Assembly (NCBI RefSeq): GCF_001610875.1
Contig: NZ_CP011272.1
Span: 694,397 to 758,396, forward strand
Length of the DNA: 64,000 nucleotides
From: Pirellula sp. SH-Sr6A
GTDB taxonomy: Bacteria; Planctomycetota; Planctomycetia; Pirellulales; Pirellulaceae
Direction: 5' to 3'
A program made the translations under genes and the position numbers. Below are positions 45,236-53,573 of this stretch, in pieces. Within the stretch, counting starts at the first letter, position 1. Every line of letters begins with the position of its first letter. The notes below the pieces were generated by a model. The model saw only the letters and a list, made by a program, of their open reading frames with translations. It ran no database searches and was not told the DNA's origin.

Positions 45236-46240
45236 ATGGTCACAAACCTATTGAGTTATCGCTCGGTCGTGGTGTCGGGGGCCTTGTGCCTTGCCATCTT
45301 GTGGGCAACGGATCCCATGGGTACGAGAAGCAGTCAAACGGTTGCAATCGCGGCCGAGAGCGATGGAGCGGATTCGAATTATCCCAAACGAATCCGACTG
45401 GAGCATGTTCCAAACTGCATTCAAGTGACCGATGGAGTCTACTCAGGGGGACTTCCAGAGGGAGAGAAAGGATTTGAAGAGCTTCAAGCGCTCGGGGTAA
45501 AAACTATCATCAGTGTCGATGGTATGACACCCGACATAGGGACTGCCAAGAAGTTTCAACTCCGTTACGTTCATTTACCGCACGGGTACGACGGGATATC
45601 AACAGGAAGAATGCTGGAAATCGCGAAGGGATTGCACACCCTGCCCAAACCTATATTCATTCATTGCCACCACGGCAAACACCGCAGCCCAGCTGCGACA
45701 GCTGCCGCATGTGTGACTTTAGGATGGATCGACCAATCCACAGCGAACAAAGTACTTCAAGTGGCTGGGACCAATCCCAACTATCGAGGCTTGATTTCAT
45801 CGGTCACCAACGCCAGAGCGATCCCTTCAGCGGACCTCGACAAGGTAGAAGGAAAATTTCAGGAAATTGCAGCGGTTCCACCCTTGATCGAAACCATGGT
45901 CGCCATGGACGAGCACTTCGAGGCCATTGCGAAAATCGATCCCTCGCTATCCCAAGATCACAAATCTCGAACGGTGTTGGCAGATCGAGTGCTGCTAATG
46001 ACGGATCATTACACAGAACTTCAACGAATGGCGGAACAAGAAAATGCCCCGAAGGAATACCAAAACCTTCTCAAAGTAGGGGAGTCCGTTTGCGTCGAAC
46101 TCGAAACCGAACTACGCCAGCCTAGTACCGCAGCCAAGCCGTTAGATGTCAAGCCACTGGTCGAGCGCCTAAAATCGAACTGCACGTCATGTCATCAACT
46201 ATTTCGTGATAACCGAACGCCAGACAAACCGCAACGCTGA
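45236..46240 (+). CDS. Secreted PTP-like phosphatase fused to a cytochrome c'-like domain
   Basis: A 334-residue exported fusion. After a signal anchor (residues 1-40) comes a tyrosine-phosphatase-like domain at about 55-195 with the active-site loop HCHHGKHR (C144 to R150, the HCx5R pattern) and the usual TIISVDGM and YVHLPHGY lead-in. A four-helix-like region follows (about 215-320) that ends in CTSCH (C316, C319, H320), the C-terminal heme-binding pattern of cytochrome c'. So a predicted periplasmic phosphatase would carry a covalent heme. The reaction and the partner are unknown. ATG 45236 is used in preference to an earlier in-frame ATG at 45194. The next gene starts 27 nt downstream. 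Confidence 0.8.
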   Translation: MVTNLLSYRSVVVSGALCLAILWATDPMGTRSSQTVAIAAESDGADSNYPKRIRLEHVPNCIQVTDGVYSGGLPEGEKGFEELQALGVKTIISVDGMTPDIGTAKKFQLRYVHLPHGYDGISTGRMLEIAKGLHTLPKPIFIHCHHGKHRSPAATAAACVTLGWIDQSTANKVLQVAGTNPNYRGLISSVTNARAIPSADLDKVEGKFQEIAAVPPLIETMVAMDEHFEAIAKIDPSLSQDHKSRTVLADRVLLMTDHYTELQRMAEQENAPKEYQNLLKVGESVCVELETELRQPSTAAKPLDVKPLVERLKSNCTSCHQLFRDNRTPDKPQR

Positions 46241-46267
46241 GAGTCGGGAGCGATCCTCCCTAAAGCG

Positions 46268-47428
46268 GTGGTAAAACCTATTTTTGGAACTCGCATGTTG
46301 TTTGCTCTGGTATTCGTTCTGCTCCTCCCACTGGTTGTTCTCCCTGTAGCTCTCTTTCTCAAGAACTTGAAAGAGTTTAGTCCCGCAACTTCGGATCCCG
46401 CGCGGATCCGCGAAGCGGAGCGTGAGGCGATCAGCGTATGCATCCCCGCGCGAAACGAAGAACGCAGTATTGCCAATTCGCTTGAATCGATCCTCCAGTC
46501 GACTCACCCTACCTACGAAGTTTTGGTACTGGACGACCATTCAGAAGATCGCACCCGCGAAATTGTGGAATCCTATTCCAAACAGAGTGAGCGTGTGCGT
46601 CTGGTGACTTCGAATCCATTGCCGCCTGGATGGAACGGAAAACAGCATGCGTGCTGGCAATTGGCACAGCAGGCGAAGCATCCAACACTCCTGTTTCTGG
46701 ACGCAGATGTGCGGCTCGCTCCCGATGCACTGACGCGTTGCATCGCGGAACAACAACTTCGGGGGGCTCCTCTCATTAGCGGCTTTCCGTTGCAAGAAAC
46801 CGGCACGCTTGCAGAGAAAACTCTCATTCCGATGATGCACTACGTGCTGCTATGCTACTTGCCTCTCGATCGCATGCGGTCGACGACCAAGCCCGAGTTT
46901 GCGGCCGGCTGCGGACAGCTATTCGTCGCCCAGCGAGAGCCTTACTTCACGTGCGGTGGCCATCAGGCGATTCAGCAATCTCGTCACGATGGCATTCAAT
47001 TGCCTAGGGCATTTCGCCGCCACGGATTCCGAACGGACCTGTTCGATGGGACAGACATTGCTCGTTGCCGAATGTATGAAACGACATTACAAGTAATGAG
47101 AGGCTTGCTCAAAAATGCAACCGAAGGAATCGCGAATCCAAAGCTCATCGTTCCGTTCACGATTTTGCTTGTCGGCGGCAACTTGCTCCCAATTGGGCTG
47201 CTCGTCTCTGCACGGTATGGCAAATCAAGTATCTTCGTTCTAGTGTTGCTCGGGGCATTGGTCCTCATGACATGGATTCCCAGGGTCCTAGCTGCGATTC
47301 GATTCCGTCAATCGATTGGCGGTGCGCTCCTTCACCCCATTGCAATAGCGATCTTCATCTCTCTTCAGTGGATCGCTTTGATCCAGAGACAGCTGGGGGC
47401 TCAAGTCACTTGGAGAGGAAGGATCTAA
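46268..47428 (+). CDS. Family 2 glycosyltransferase, membrane-bound
   Basis: A 386-residue glycosyltransferase with a GT-A fold. After one hydrophobic N-terminal helix, the nucleotide-sugar site begins at ISVCIPARNEERSIANSL. The DxD metal motif is in LLFLDADVRLAP. Three hydrophobic segments near the C-terminus (about 290-375) anchor it. The layout resembles CrtQ-like or hopanoid-associated HpnB glycosyltransferases, but no lipid acceptor can be inferred. GTG 46268 is the longest start; ATG 46295, behind GGAAC, is equally good and removes nine residues. It lies 27 nt after the phosphatase-cytochrome gene and may share its transcript. It is convergent with the pyruvyl-transferase-like gene, 21 nt apart. 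Confidence 0.85.
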   Translation: MVKPIFGTRMLFALVFVLLLPLVVLPVALFLKNLKEFSPATSDPARIREAEREAISVCIPARNEERSIANSLESILQSTHPTYEVLVLDDHSEDRTREIVESYSKQSERVRLVTSNPLPPGWNGKQHACWQLAQQAKHPTLLFLDADVRLAPDALTRCIAEQQLRGAPLISGFPLQETGTLAEKTLIPMMHYVLLCYLPLDRMRSTTKPEFAAGCGQLFVAQREPYFTCGGHQAIQQSRHDGIQLPRAFRRHGFRTDLFDGTDIARCRMYETTLQVMRGLLKNATEGIANPKLIVPFTILLVGGNLLPIGLLVSARYGKSSIFVLVLLGALVLMTWIPRVLAAIRFRQSIGGALLHPIAIAIFISLQWIALIQRQLGAQVTWRGRI

Positions 47429-47449
47429 GCACGATCCTGCGCTCGTGAC

Positions 47450-48754
47450 CTATGTGTCCGATTTGAGTGCGTTTCGAAGTGTGTCCATCGTTGCTCTTTG
47501 GCGAGACTCGACAAACTCTTTGGCCTTCGTCACGTTTTGCAAGGCCCATTCGCGATCTTGAACCATGCGAAGCGCCGCAGGTGCGACTTGGCGTCGTTCT
47601 GCTTCCACATCGAGATCGAATAGCCAATCGCCAAGCCCAATGTCTTGCCACATGAAGCCCTTCGTGGTCTGCTCAGCCCAGCGGCAGACGATGGCAGGGA
47701 CGCCGTTTCCGACGCACATAATCGGAGAATGCATTTCATTTCCAAAAAGTCCAAGGCTCATGCGATAGGTTGATAATGCTTCGTCGGTGAGCCAATACTC
47801 CTTTCGATGAACAACCCGCGACTGCAAGTTTGCACGGAGTTTGTCCCACAGTAACTCCTTTCCGACTGCCATCTGCGTTTGGTCCTCCGGGCACAGCAGA
47901 ATCTTGTAGGGTGTATTGGCCAGGATCTGCTGAATTGCTTCGAGAAGGGGAGCGTGATCCTGGGCTTTCATCGCTTCATTTCTCGCATGTTTCACAGGGT
48001 CGAGGGGGCGATTCTTGGATTCAATCAACCAATACGGGGTGTATCGCAATCGCGGAATACAGCAAACGAATTCGAAGGGTCGAAGGTCATGTTCGGCAAG
48101 AAACTTTTTCGCTCGATCATCGTTTGCAAGATCGGTTGCAAAAGCACCATCGGGCGCAAACTCCATGACAGGGCAAGTGCACCCTGCGACCTTGGCAAGC
48201 GCTAGCGATCGGGAGTCGCGGAAATACGCGAATTGCGCCTGGCTGAGAAGAGAAACGGTTTTTTGAAATCGTTCGTCGGGTATCTCCTTGGTATCGGTCG
48301 AGCCGATGCGAGAAAGGGTGATCCCATAAACTCCAAACGGCTTCCCTGTTTGTTCCACCCAAGTTCGCACATCTTTTTCTGCGACTAACGATGGGCCTGA
48401 CCCGTGCAACAAAAAATCGCAGCGTCCCATCGCTTCCGATATCTCCGACTTTGTACGAACGAGCTTGAGATTGGGAAAACGGTTCATAAGGAGGGACTCG
48501 ACACCGTCAGCCAGGCTGCTGGGCCATAGTGTCACCTCCGCATTGGGGAGATGCTTTTCCAAGAGCGCCAAGACACCGGGAGTGTGAGCGATATCGCCAA
48601 TATTGACGGTTTGCCACGATGACCTTAGCAGTACTTTGGGGAACTTTGACGACTCTTGGCTAATGGCGGAGCACCATGGGCGCAAGGCGATCGCAGTGGC
48701 TCCAATTCCGGCAAGGATCCGACGTCTTGGCAGCTGCGTATTAGAGAGAGGCAT
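47450..48754 (-). CDS. Tat-exported polysaccharide pyruvyl transferase-like protein
   Basis: A 434-residue protein of the polysaccharide pyruvyl transferase/WcaK family, which adds ketal pyruvate to glycan units. The conserved N-terminal phosphate-binding-like region NIGDIAHTPGVLALLEKH and the C-terminal FGNEMHSPIMCVGNGVPAI are present. Unlike cytosolic members it starts with a twin-arginine-type signal (RRRILAGIGATAIALRP), a version known from planctomycetes, and would act outside the cytoplasm where phosphoenolpyruvate is not expected. So its activity may differ from pyruvylation. ATG 48754 is used; a GTG four codons upstream is possible. It is convergent with the glycosyltransferase gene. 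Confidence 0.82.
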   Translation of the reverse strand: MPLSNTQLPRRRILAGIGATAIALRPWCSAISQESSKFPKVLLRSSWQTVNIGDIAHTPGVLALLEKHLPNAEVTLWPSSLADGVESLLMNRFPNLKLVRTKSEISEAMGRCDFLLHGSGPSLVAEKDVRTWVEQTGKPFGVYGITLSRIGSTDTKEIPDERFQKTVSLLSQAQFAYFRDSRSLALAKVAGCTCPVMEFAPDGAFATDLANDDRAKKFLAEHDLRPFEFVCCIPRLRYTPYWLIESKNRPLDPVKHARNEAMKAQDHAPLLEAIQQILANTPYKILLCPEDQTQMAVGKELLWDKLRANLQSRVVHRKEYWLTDEALSTYRMSLGLFGNEMHSPIMCVGNGVPAIVCRWAEQTTKGFMWQDIGLGDWLFDLDVEAERRQVAPAALRMVQDREWALQNVTKAKEFVESRQRATMDTLRNALKSDT

Positions 48755-48882
48755 GACTGGGCTCACGTGGCAAAGGAATTAAAACCGGTACAAACATCCA
48801 TGTTTTGAAGATCGTCAAGGTTCTTTTGAAGTATCCATTCTACCCCGTCGATTCCATTAACAAAGCGCGGTTATTTAATTCA

Positions 48883-48914
48883 GGACACCCCAATTTTATT
48901 TTTACGTAGTGTCC
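48883..48914. repeat. Inverted repeat in the spacer before the MFS/spermidine-synthase-like gene
   Basis: GGACAC (48883-48888) and GTGTCC (48909-48914) are exact inverted copies around 20 nt of AT-rich sequence. It lies in the 190-bp gap before 48945. This could be part of a REP-like element or a regulatory hairpin; only one copy was found in the window. Confidence 0.4.
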
Positions 48915-48944
48915 CAGGCACGACCATCGGGATGGACGCTGAAA

Positions 48945-51092
48945 ATGACCGACAATTTCATTGATGGCAAACCGACCCAGAAACGCATGGAGGATCACCT
49001 ATGGATCCTCCTCTTCGGCGTAACCATTTTTCTGGGTGCGTTTCTGCTCTTTCAGGTCCAGCCTGTGATCGGCAAACTGATTTTGCCTTGGTTCGGCGGC
49101 AGTCCTGGCGTCTGGACCACTTGCATGCTCGTCTTTCAGTGCTTGCTATTCGCAGGTTACACCTATGCGCATTTCCTGGTCGCACATCTGCGCTTGAAGG
49201 CACAAGTTATCTTGCACTGCGGATTGCTTCTCGTCGCGGTAACGATGCTACCCATTGCACCCGCAGAAACATGGAAGCCACATAGTGGCGAATCCCCGCA
49301 GTGGAACATTATCGTTTTGCTCCTCGCCCATGTCGGCGCACCTTACTTCTTATTATCGGCGACCGGCCCGCTGCTTCAAAGCTGGCTGGCCCAAAGTCGC
49401 TTGATCGATAAACCGTATCGACTCTATTCACTATCTAATATCGGGTCGATGTTGGCATTGCTGAGCTTTCCGTTCGGCGTCGAGATTTGGATGAGTTCGA
49501 GCGAGCAAGCAACGGTTTGGAGTGCCGCTTTTATTATTTATGGATTGCTATGCGGGTTGGGAGCATTCGGGATCGGATTCCTCGCCAAACATCATTCGCC
49601 TTCCACGAGGGAAGTTAGCGAGGGCAACTCAGAGGGTACGTTGACGATCCTACCACGCGAGCATGAAGCAAAAGATACGCGATGGATCTCGTGGTTGCTA
49701 TATGCCATGCTTCCTTCGATGATGTTGCTGGCAACCACCAATCAAGTGTGTCAAGATACGGCTGTCATTCCCTTTCTTTGGATTGCTCCGCTCGCGTTTT
49801 ACCTGCTCTCATTCATCCTGACATTCGAAAGCGAGAGATGGTACCTTCGGCGCCCGACGATACAACTGGCCGCCCTCTGCTACCTAGCATTGTATGGCCT
49901 CAAACTCATGGGTTGGAAGACTCACTTGGCCGTCGAAATCGGGCTGTACTTCGCTGGACTGTTCATGATCTGCATGGTTTGCCACGGGGAACTCTATCGA
50001 TCCCGCCCGGGCACCAGTCGGCTAACCCACTTTTATCTCACCATCTCGCTCGGGGGAGCTTTGGGAGGAGTGTTCGTTGGGTTCATTGCCCCCCTCTTGT
50101 TCCGAGGATTCTACGAGTTTCCCCTCGCGCTGTTGGGAAGCACGATGCTGTTTCTCGAAACCTACCTTCGCTCTTCGACTATATGGAAATTGCGGATTCC
50201 TCAGCACGTCAAAGGTGGTCTCGCGTTTGGCATTCCGATTGCCGCGGTGGTTTGGCTTACCTTCTGGAATGCGACTGCAAATCAACAACTCGTTACCAAA
50301 CGGAATTTCTACGGCGTCCTCAGTGTGACCGACGGACGCGATCTGAGCGGTTCAAAATCGATGCGGAAGCTGGTACATGGTCGCGTGGTGCATGGATCGC
50401 AATTTTTGGAGGAAGGCATGCGGAGTCTCCCCTCGACCTACTACACTCCGACTTCGGGAATCGGCAAGACGTTGAACCTGCTACAAGATCGGACATTGAA
50501 TGTCGGTGTGGTTGGATTAGGTGCGGGTACGCTGGCGACCTATGGAAGAGAGGGTGATCGATACCGATTCTACGAAATCAATCCTGATGTTATTGCATTC
50601 GCCAAGGAGCACTTCACGTTTTTGCGAGACTCCAACGCAAGAGTGGAGTTTGTATTGGGAGATGCTCGACTGGAACTGGAACGCGAGGCGAACCAGAGCT
50701 TTGACATCCTGGTGCTCGACGCGTTTAGTGGCGACGCGATCCCGGTCCACTTGCTCACCGAGCAAGCCATGGATATCTACTGCCGACACCTCAAAGAAGG
50801 TGGCGTTCTGGCAATTCACATCTCGAACCTGTACTTTGATCTTCAAGCTGTGGTGAGTGGACTCGCAGATTCAAAGGGTTTTCAATGGGAAGTCGTCGAG
50901 GGAGCGGCACTAGCAAGCCCCGATGCGTACGATTCCAAATGGGCGATATTGTCCAAGGACTTTCGAATTGTCGAATCGCTCGAAGTGGAGGGTAACGATC
51001 GCGATGCAAAGAATGGTCAGGAAAGAAATCGCACCGTGAAATGGACGGACGATCAAAGCAACTTGTTCCAGGTACTCAAAGGGATTCGGTAG
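48945..51092 (+). CDS. Fused MFS-like/spermidine synthase-like membrane protein
   Basis: A 715-residue protein with an N-terminal half of about ten to twelve transmembrane helices (starting at LWILLFGVTIFLGAFLLFQVQPVIG) and a C-terminal Rossmann methyltransferase-type domain like spermidine synthase. Motifs in the latter are VGVVGLGAGTLATYG (nucleotide/SAM loop), FYEINPDVI, and LVLDAFSGDAIPVHLLTEQAM. This fusion family is widespread and often annotated as 'fused MFS/spermidine synthase', but whether it makes or moves polyamines is unclear. ATG 48945 is preferred; GTG 48909 lies inside the inverted repeat. The CLC gene starts 5 nt after its stop, so the two are co-transcribed. Confidence 0.87.
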   Translation: MTDNFIDGKPTQKRMEDHLWILLFGVTIFLGAFLLFQVQPVIGKLILPWFGGSPGVWTTCMLVFQCLLFAGYTYAHFLVAHLRLKAQVILHCGLLLVAVTMLPIAPAETWKPHSGESPQWNIIVLLLAHVGAPYFLLSATGPLLQSWLAQSRLIDKPYRLYSLSNIGSMLALLSFPFGVEIWMSSSEQATVWSAAFIIYGLLCGLGAFGIGFLAKHHSPSTREVSEGNSEGTLTILPREHEAKDTRWISWLLYAMLPSMMLLATTNQVCQDTAVIPFLWIAPLAFYLLSFILTFESERWYLRRPTIQLAALCYLALYGLKLMGWKTHLAVEIGLYFAGLFMICMVCHGELYRSRPGTSRLTHFYLTISLGGALGGVFVGFIAPLLFRGFYEFPLALLGSTMLFLETYLRSSTIWKLRIPQHVKGGLAFGIPIAAVVWLTFWNATANQQLVTKRNFYGVLSVTDGRDLSGSKSMRKLVHGRVVHGSQFLEEGMRSLPSTYYTPTSGIGKTLNLLQDRTLNVGVVGLGAGTLATYGREGDRYRFYEINPDVIAFAKEHFTFLRDSNARVEFVLGDARLELEREANQSFDILVLDAFSGDAIPVHLLTEQAMDIYCRHLKEGGVLAIHISNLYFDLQAVVSGLADSKGFQWEVVEGAALASPDAYDSKWAILSKDFRIVESLEVEGNDRDAKNGQERNRTVKWTDDQSNLFQVLKGIR

Positions 51093-51097
51093 AAGCG

Positions 51098-52417
51098 ATG
51101 TTGCCCGCAGGGATGGGGAAAAATTGGAAAGACTTCTGGAAACGACAGAATGTAATTCCCAGTATTCGGAAAACGATCCGGTGGTGGGCATTGAGTGCTG
51201 CCGTCGGTGCAACGGTCGGCACGCTTGTCGCGTTGTTTCTCTTCGGCTTGGATCGTGTGACCGAAGTCCATTGGCAATACCCTTGGTTGCTCTATCTCCT
51301 TCCTGTAGCCGGTGCTATCTCGGCTTGGATGTTTACGCTATCAGGACGAGGGGCCGATCGAGGAAACAACCTCATTCTCGAAGAGATTCATGAACAGCGC
51401 AGTGGAGTTCCGATGAGGATGGCTCCGCTAGTGCTGCTTGGGACTTGGCTCACCCACTTGTTCGGCGGTTCCGCTGGGCGCGAAGGGACAGCTGTTCAAA
51501 TGGGCGCCGCAATCGCGGCAGGGGTCGGACGTTGGCTTCGACTCTCACGGGAAGAGACACGATCCCTTTTGTTGTGTGGAGTCGCCGCTGGATTTGGCTC
51601 TGTATTTGGAACACCTGTTGCCGGTGCCATTTTTGCAGTCGAGTTCTTGGTCAATGGAAGACTCGCGAGTCGCCCCATTCTCCCCTGCTTGATCGCATCG
51701 ATTGTTGGAGATCAAGTCACGCTGTTGTGGGGGATCCAACACACTCAGTACGTCATCACTTTAGATCCTTCGATAGCGTTAGGTCTTCCAGTAACCGTTG
51801 GGGCGAAGGTCGTGTTGGCATCCGTTTGTTTTGGGGCAGCAAGCGTCCTGTTTGCCAAAGCTACGCATCTGGTCCAGGACTATTCCAAGAGATGGATTGC
51901 GATGAATTGGCTGCGTCCGTTCATTGGTGGTTTAGCAATCATCGCGTTGGTCCAACTGCTTGGAACGCGTGACTATCTGGGATTGGGAGTATCCGCACCG
52001 CACGGCAACCCAAACGCGGTGACCATCCAATCTGCCTTTCAAGAGGACGGTGCAGAACCCCCAAGCTGGCTATTCAAATTGCTCTTTACCGCGATCACTG
52101 TTGGAAGTGGCTTCAAAGGTGGGGAAGTTACCCCACTCTTTTTCATCGGTGCAACGCTTGGTCATGTTCTCGGGGACGCGTTGGGGCTGCCCACCGGATG
52201 GATGGCCGGATTAGGTTTGGTCGCTGTTTTCTCGGGAGCAACCAAAACACCAGTTGCCAGTACCTTCGTTGCTATAGAGTTGTTCCTTCCGCATGGTGAA
52301 GGACTAACCCAATCTGGATTCGTTGTATATGCCGCGATCGCCTGCTTCGTGGCGTATGCCGTCAGTGGCCCGACGAGTATCTATCACGCTCAACGCCATC
52401 ACTCTGAGGTGGGTTGA
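51098..52417 (+). CDS. CLC-family chloride channel or H+/Cl- exchanger
   Basis: A 439-residue CLC membrane protein with about 18 helical segments. The anion-path motifs are GGSAGREGTAVQMGAAI, with the external gating glutamate in GREGT, and GSGFKGGEVTPLFFIGATLG near the end. The first motif has Thr where most CLCs have Pro (GREGP). Whether it is a channel or an exchanger depends on an internal glutamate I could not place by eye. ATG 51098 is chosen; ATG 51113, after GCAGGG, is also possible. It follows the MFS/spermidine-synthase-like gene by 5 nt and overlaps the convergent metalloprotease gene's 3' end by 19 nt. Confidence 0.9.
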   Translation: MLPAGMGKNWKDFWKRQNVIPSIRKTIRWWALSAAVGATVGTLVALFLFGLDRVTEVHWQYPWLLYLLPVAGAISAWMFTLSGRGADRGNNLILEEIHEQRSGVPMRMAPLVLLGTWLTHLFGGSAGREGTAVQMGAAIAAGVGRWLRLSREETRSLLLCGVAAGFGSVFGTPVAGAIFAVEFLVNGRLASRPILPCLIASIVGDQVTLLWGIQHTQYVITLDPSIALGLPVTVGAKVVLASVCFGAASVLFAKATHLVQDYSKRWIAMNWLRPFIGGLAIIALVQLLGTRDYLGLGVSAPHGNPNAVTIQSAFQEDGAEPPSWLFKLLFTAITVGSGFKGGEVTPLFFIGATLGHVLGDALGLPTGWMAGLGLVAVFSGATKTPVASTFVAIELFLPHGEGLTQSGFVVYAAIACFVAYAVSGPTSIYHAQRHHSEVG

Positions 52418-53280
52418 ACCTTGCTCGTAACTCGCCTTCGAATCCGGCTGGGAACGAGACATAATCCGCCGGCCATTGCAATACAAAGCAAGGAGCCAGG
52501 TTCAGGTACCGCTTGAAAATTCGCTCGGTAGCCGATATCGACGAAAGAGCCCAAGGTCATATTGCTGATAAAAGGAGTCCCTTGCGAATCGTTGTTGAGC
52601 CATCCCGTCATCAACTCGTAACGCATGTCGCGACCGAGCGAGTCCCGAACCCCTGTGACCCCTGCCCCCCCATCGACTTCGTTCCAGTGGCCATTTCGTG
52701 TCCCTCCACCTCCCCCTAGCTCGACATTGGGGGTCCCCGTCTGGCCAAACTCCGATTGCCAGAAACTGGTTGCGGAGGTGCCGGTAAACTCACCACTTCC
52801 AGTCACGTAAACACCGTTGTCCGTCCACAGCGTCCCAAACCCCATGACATGTCCCATCTCGTGGAGAATAACGTCATCAAAGACATTGCTGGCGACTAAG
52901 TTCGATATGTCAGCAATATCGAACCTCATCAGGCCGTCCGAGGCTAGTTCAAAGTTCAGCTGGTCAACGATTGTTGCTGTCGGACCGGCAGACCCCAAAA
53001 CTTGCCCAACGCCGTCGATCGCTTCCACCGATGCATTGATGTTTAGCGTCGTCAGCTGTGTACCAATGGTCGCTGTACTCCCTGAGGACCGCCCCACGAC
53101 GAAGCCATTTTGGTAACCTGAAATCAAGGACTGCCAGCGATTCGCCGCGTCGATAAAGAAGGGTTGGTAAACCTGATTGCCCGAGTAATTCACGTTGATG
53201 ATGAATTCCGCATGACAGGCGGTGCAACTTCCCAGTAGGGCAAGCCACGACAAGACGACCGAAAAACAAACTCGTAACAC
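52399..53280 (-). CDS. Leishmanolysin-like metalloprotease with PEP-CTERM tail
   Basis: A 293-residue secreted zinc protease. A signal peptide (SVVLSWLALLGSCTACHA) precedes the mature protein. The metzincin-type zinc site is H140-E141-x2-H144 in HEMGHVMGFG. A distant third ligand H198 lies in NGHWNEV, and a Met-turn M224 in ELMTG, the spacing of peptidase family M8. At the C-terminus VPEPG (258-262), a hydrophobic helix and RIRRR form a PEP-CTERM sorting signal, removed by an exosortase. A further ten residues follow the basic stretch, and the codons for the last of them overlap the CLC gene. Substrate and exosortase are not in view. Confidence 0.85.
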   Translation of the reverse strand: MLRVCFSVVLSWLALLGSCTACHAEFIINVNYSGNQVYQPFFIDAANRWQSLISGYQNGFVVGRSSGSTATIGTQLTTLNINASVEAIDGVGQVLGSAGPTATIVDQLNFELASDGLMRFDIADISNLVASNVFDDVILHEMGHVMGFGTLWTDNGVYVTGSGEFTGTSATSFWQSEFGQTGTPNVELGGGGGTRNGHWNEVDGGAGVTGVRDSLGRDMRYELMTGWLNNDSQGTPFISNMTLGSFVDIGYRANFQAVPEPGSLLCIAMAGGLCLVPSRIRRRVTSKVQPTSE

Positions 53281-53573
53281 CGAGCAACTCCTTGTGCGAA
53301 CGTTCCCGTAAATCCATGGGGCGTTGGGCGTGCGTGGAGCGTGGTTCGATTTGTCGGACTGAAAGTAGTCTAAAGGTTTGACGAACGAGAGCCAAGCAAT
53401 TTTTCGGAAAAAGGAACGTTGGACCGGGAGACTGAAAATCGCAGGTCGCGAGACGGGTGCAGAACTGAAGAGTCACGTTGCAGATCGAAGGGACTTGGTA
53501 CACACTGTAGGCGGGTCGGTCCGAATCATCGGCCAGCTAAGTTACTCAGCCTCGCTTTGTTCGGAGACTTTTC
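53281..53573. other. Divergent 293-bp spacer
   Basis: No gene is evident between the leftward metalloprotease and the rightward DUF3472 protein. Both 5' leaders, and presumably both promoters, lie here. No good -35/-10 pair was found. Confidence 0.45.
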
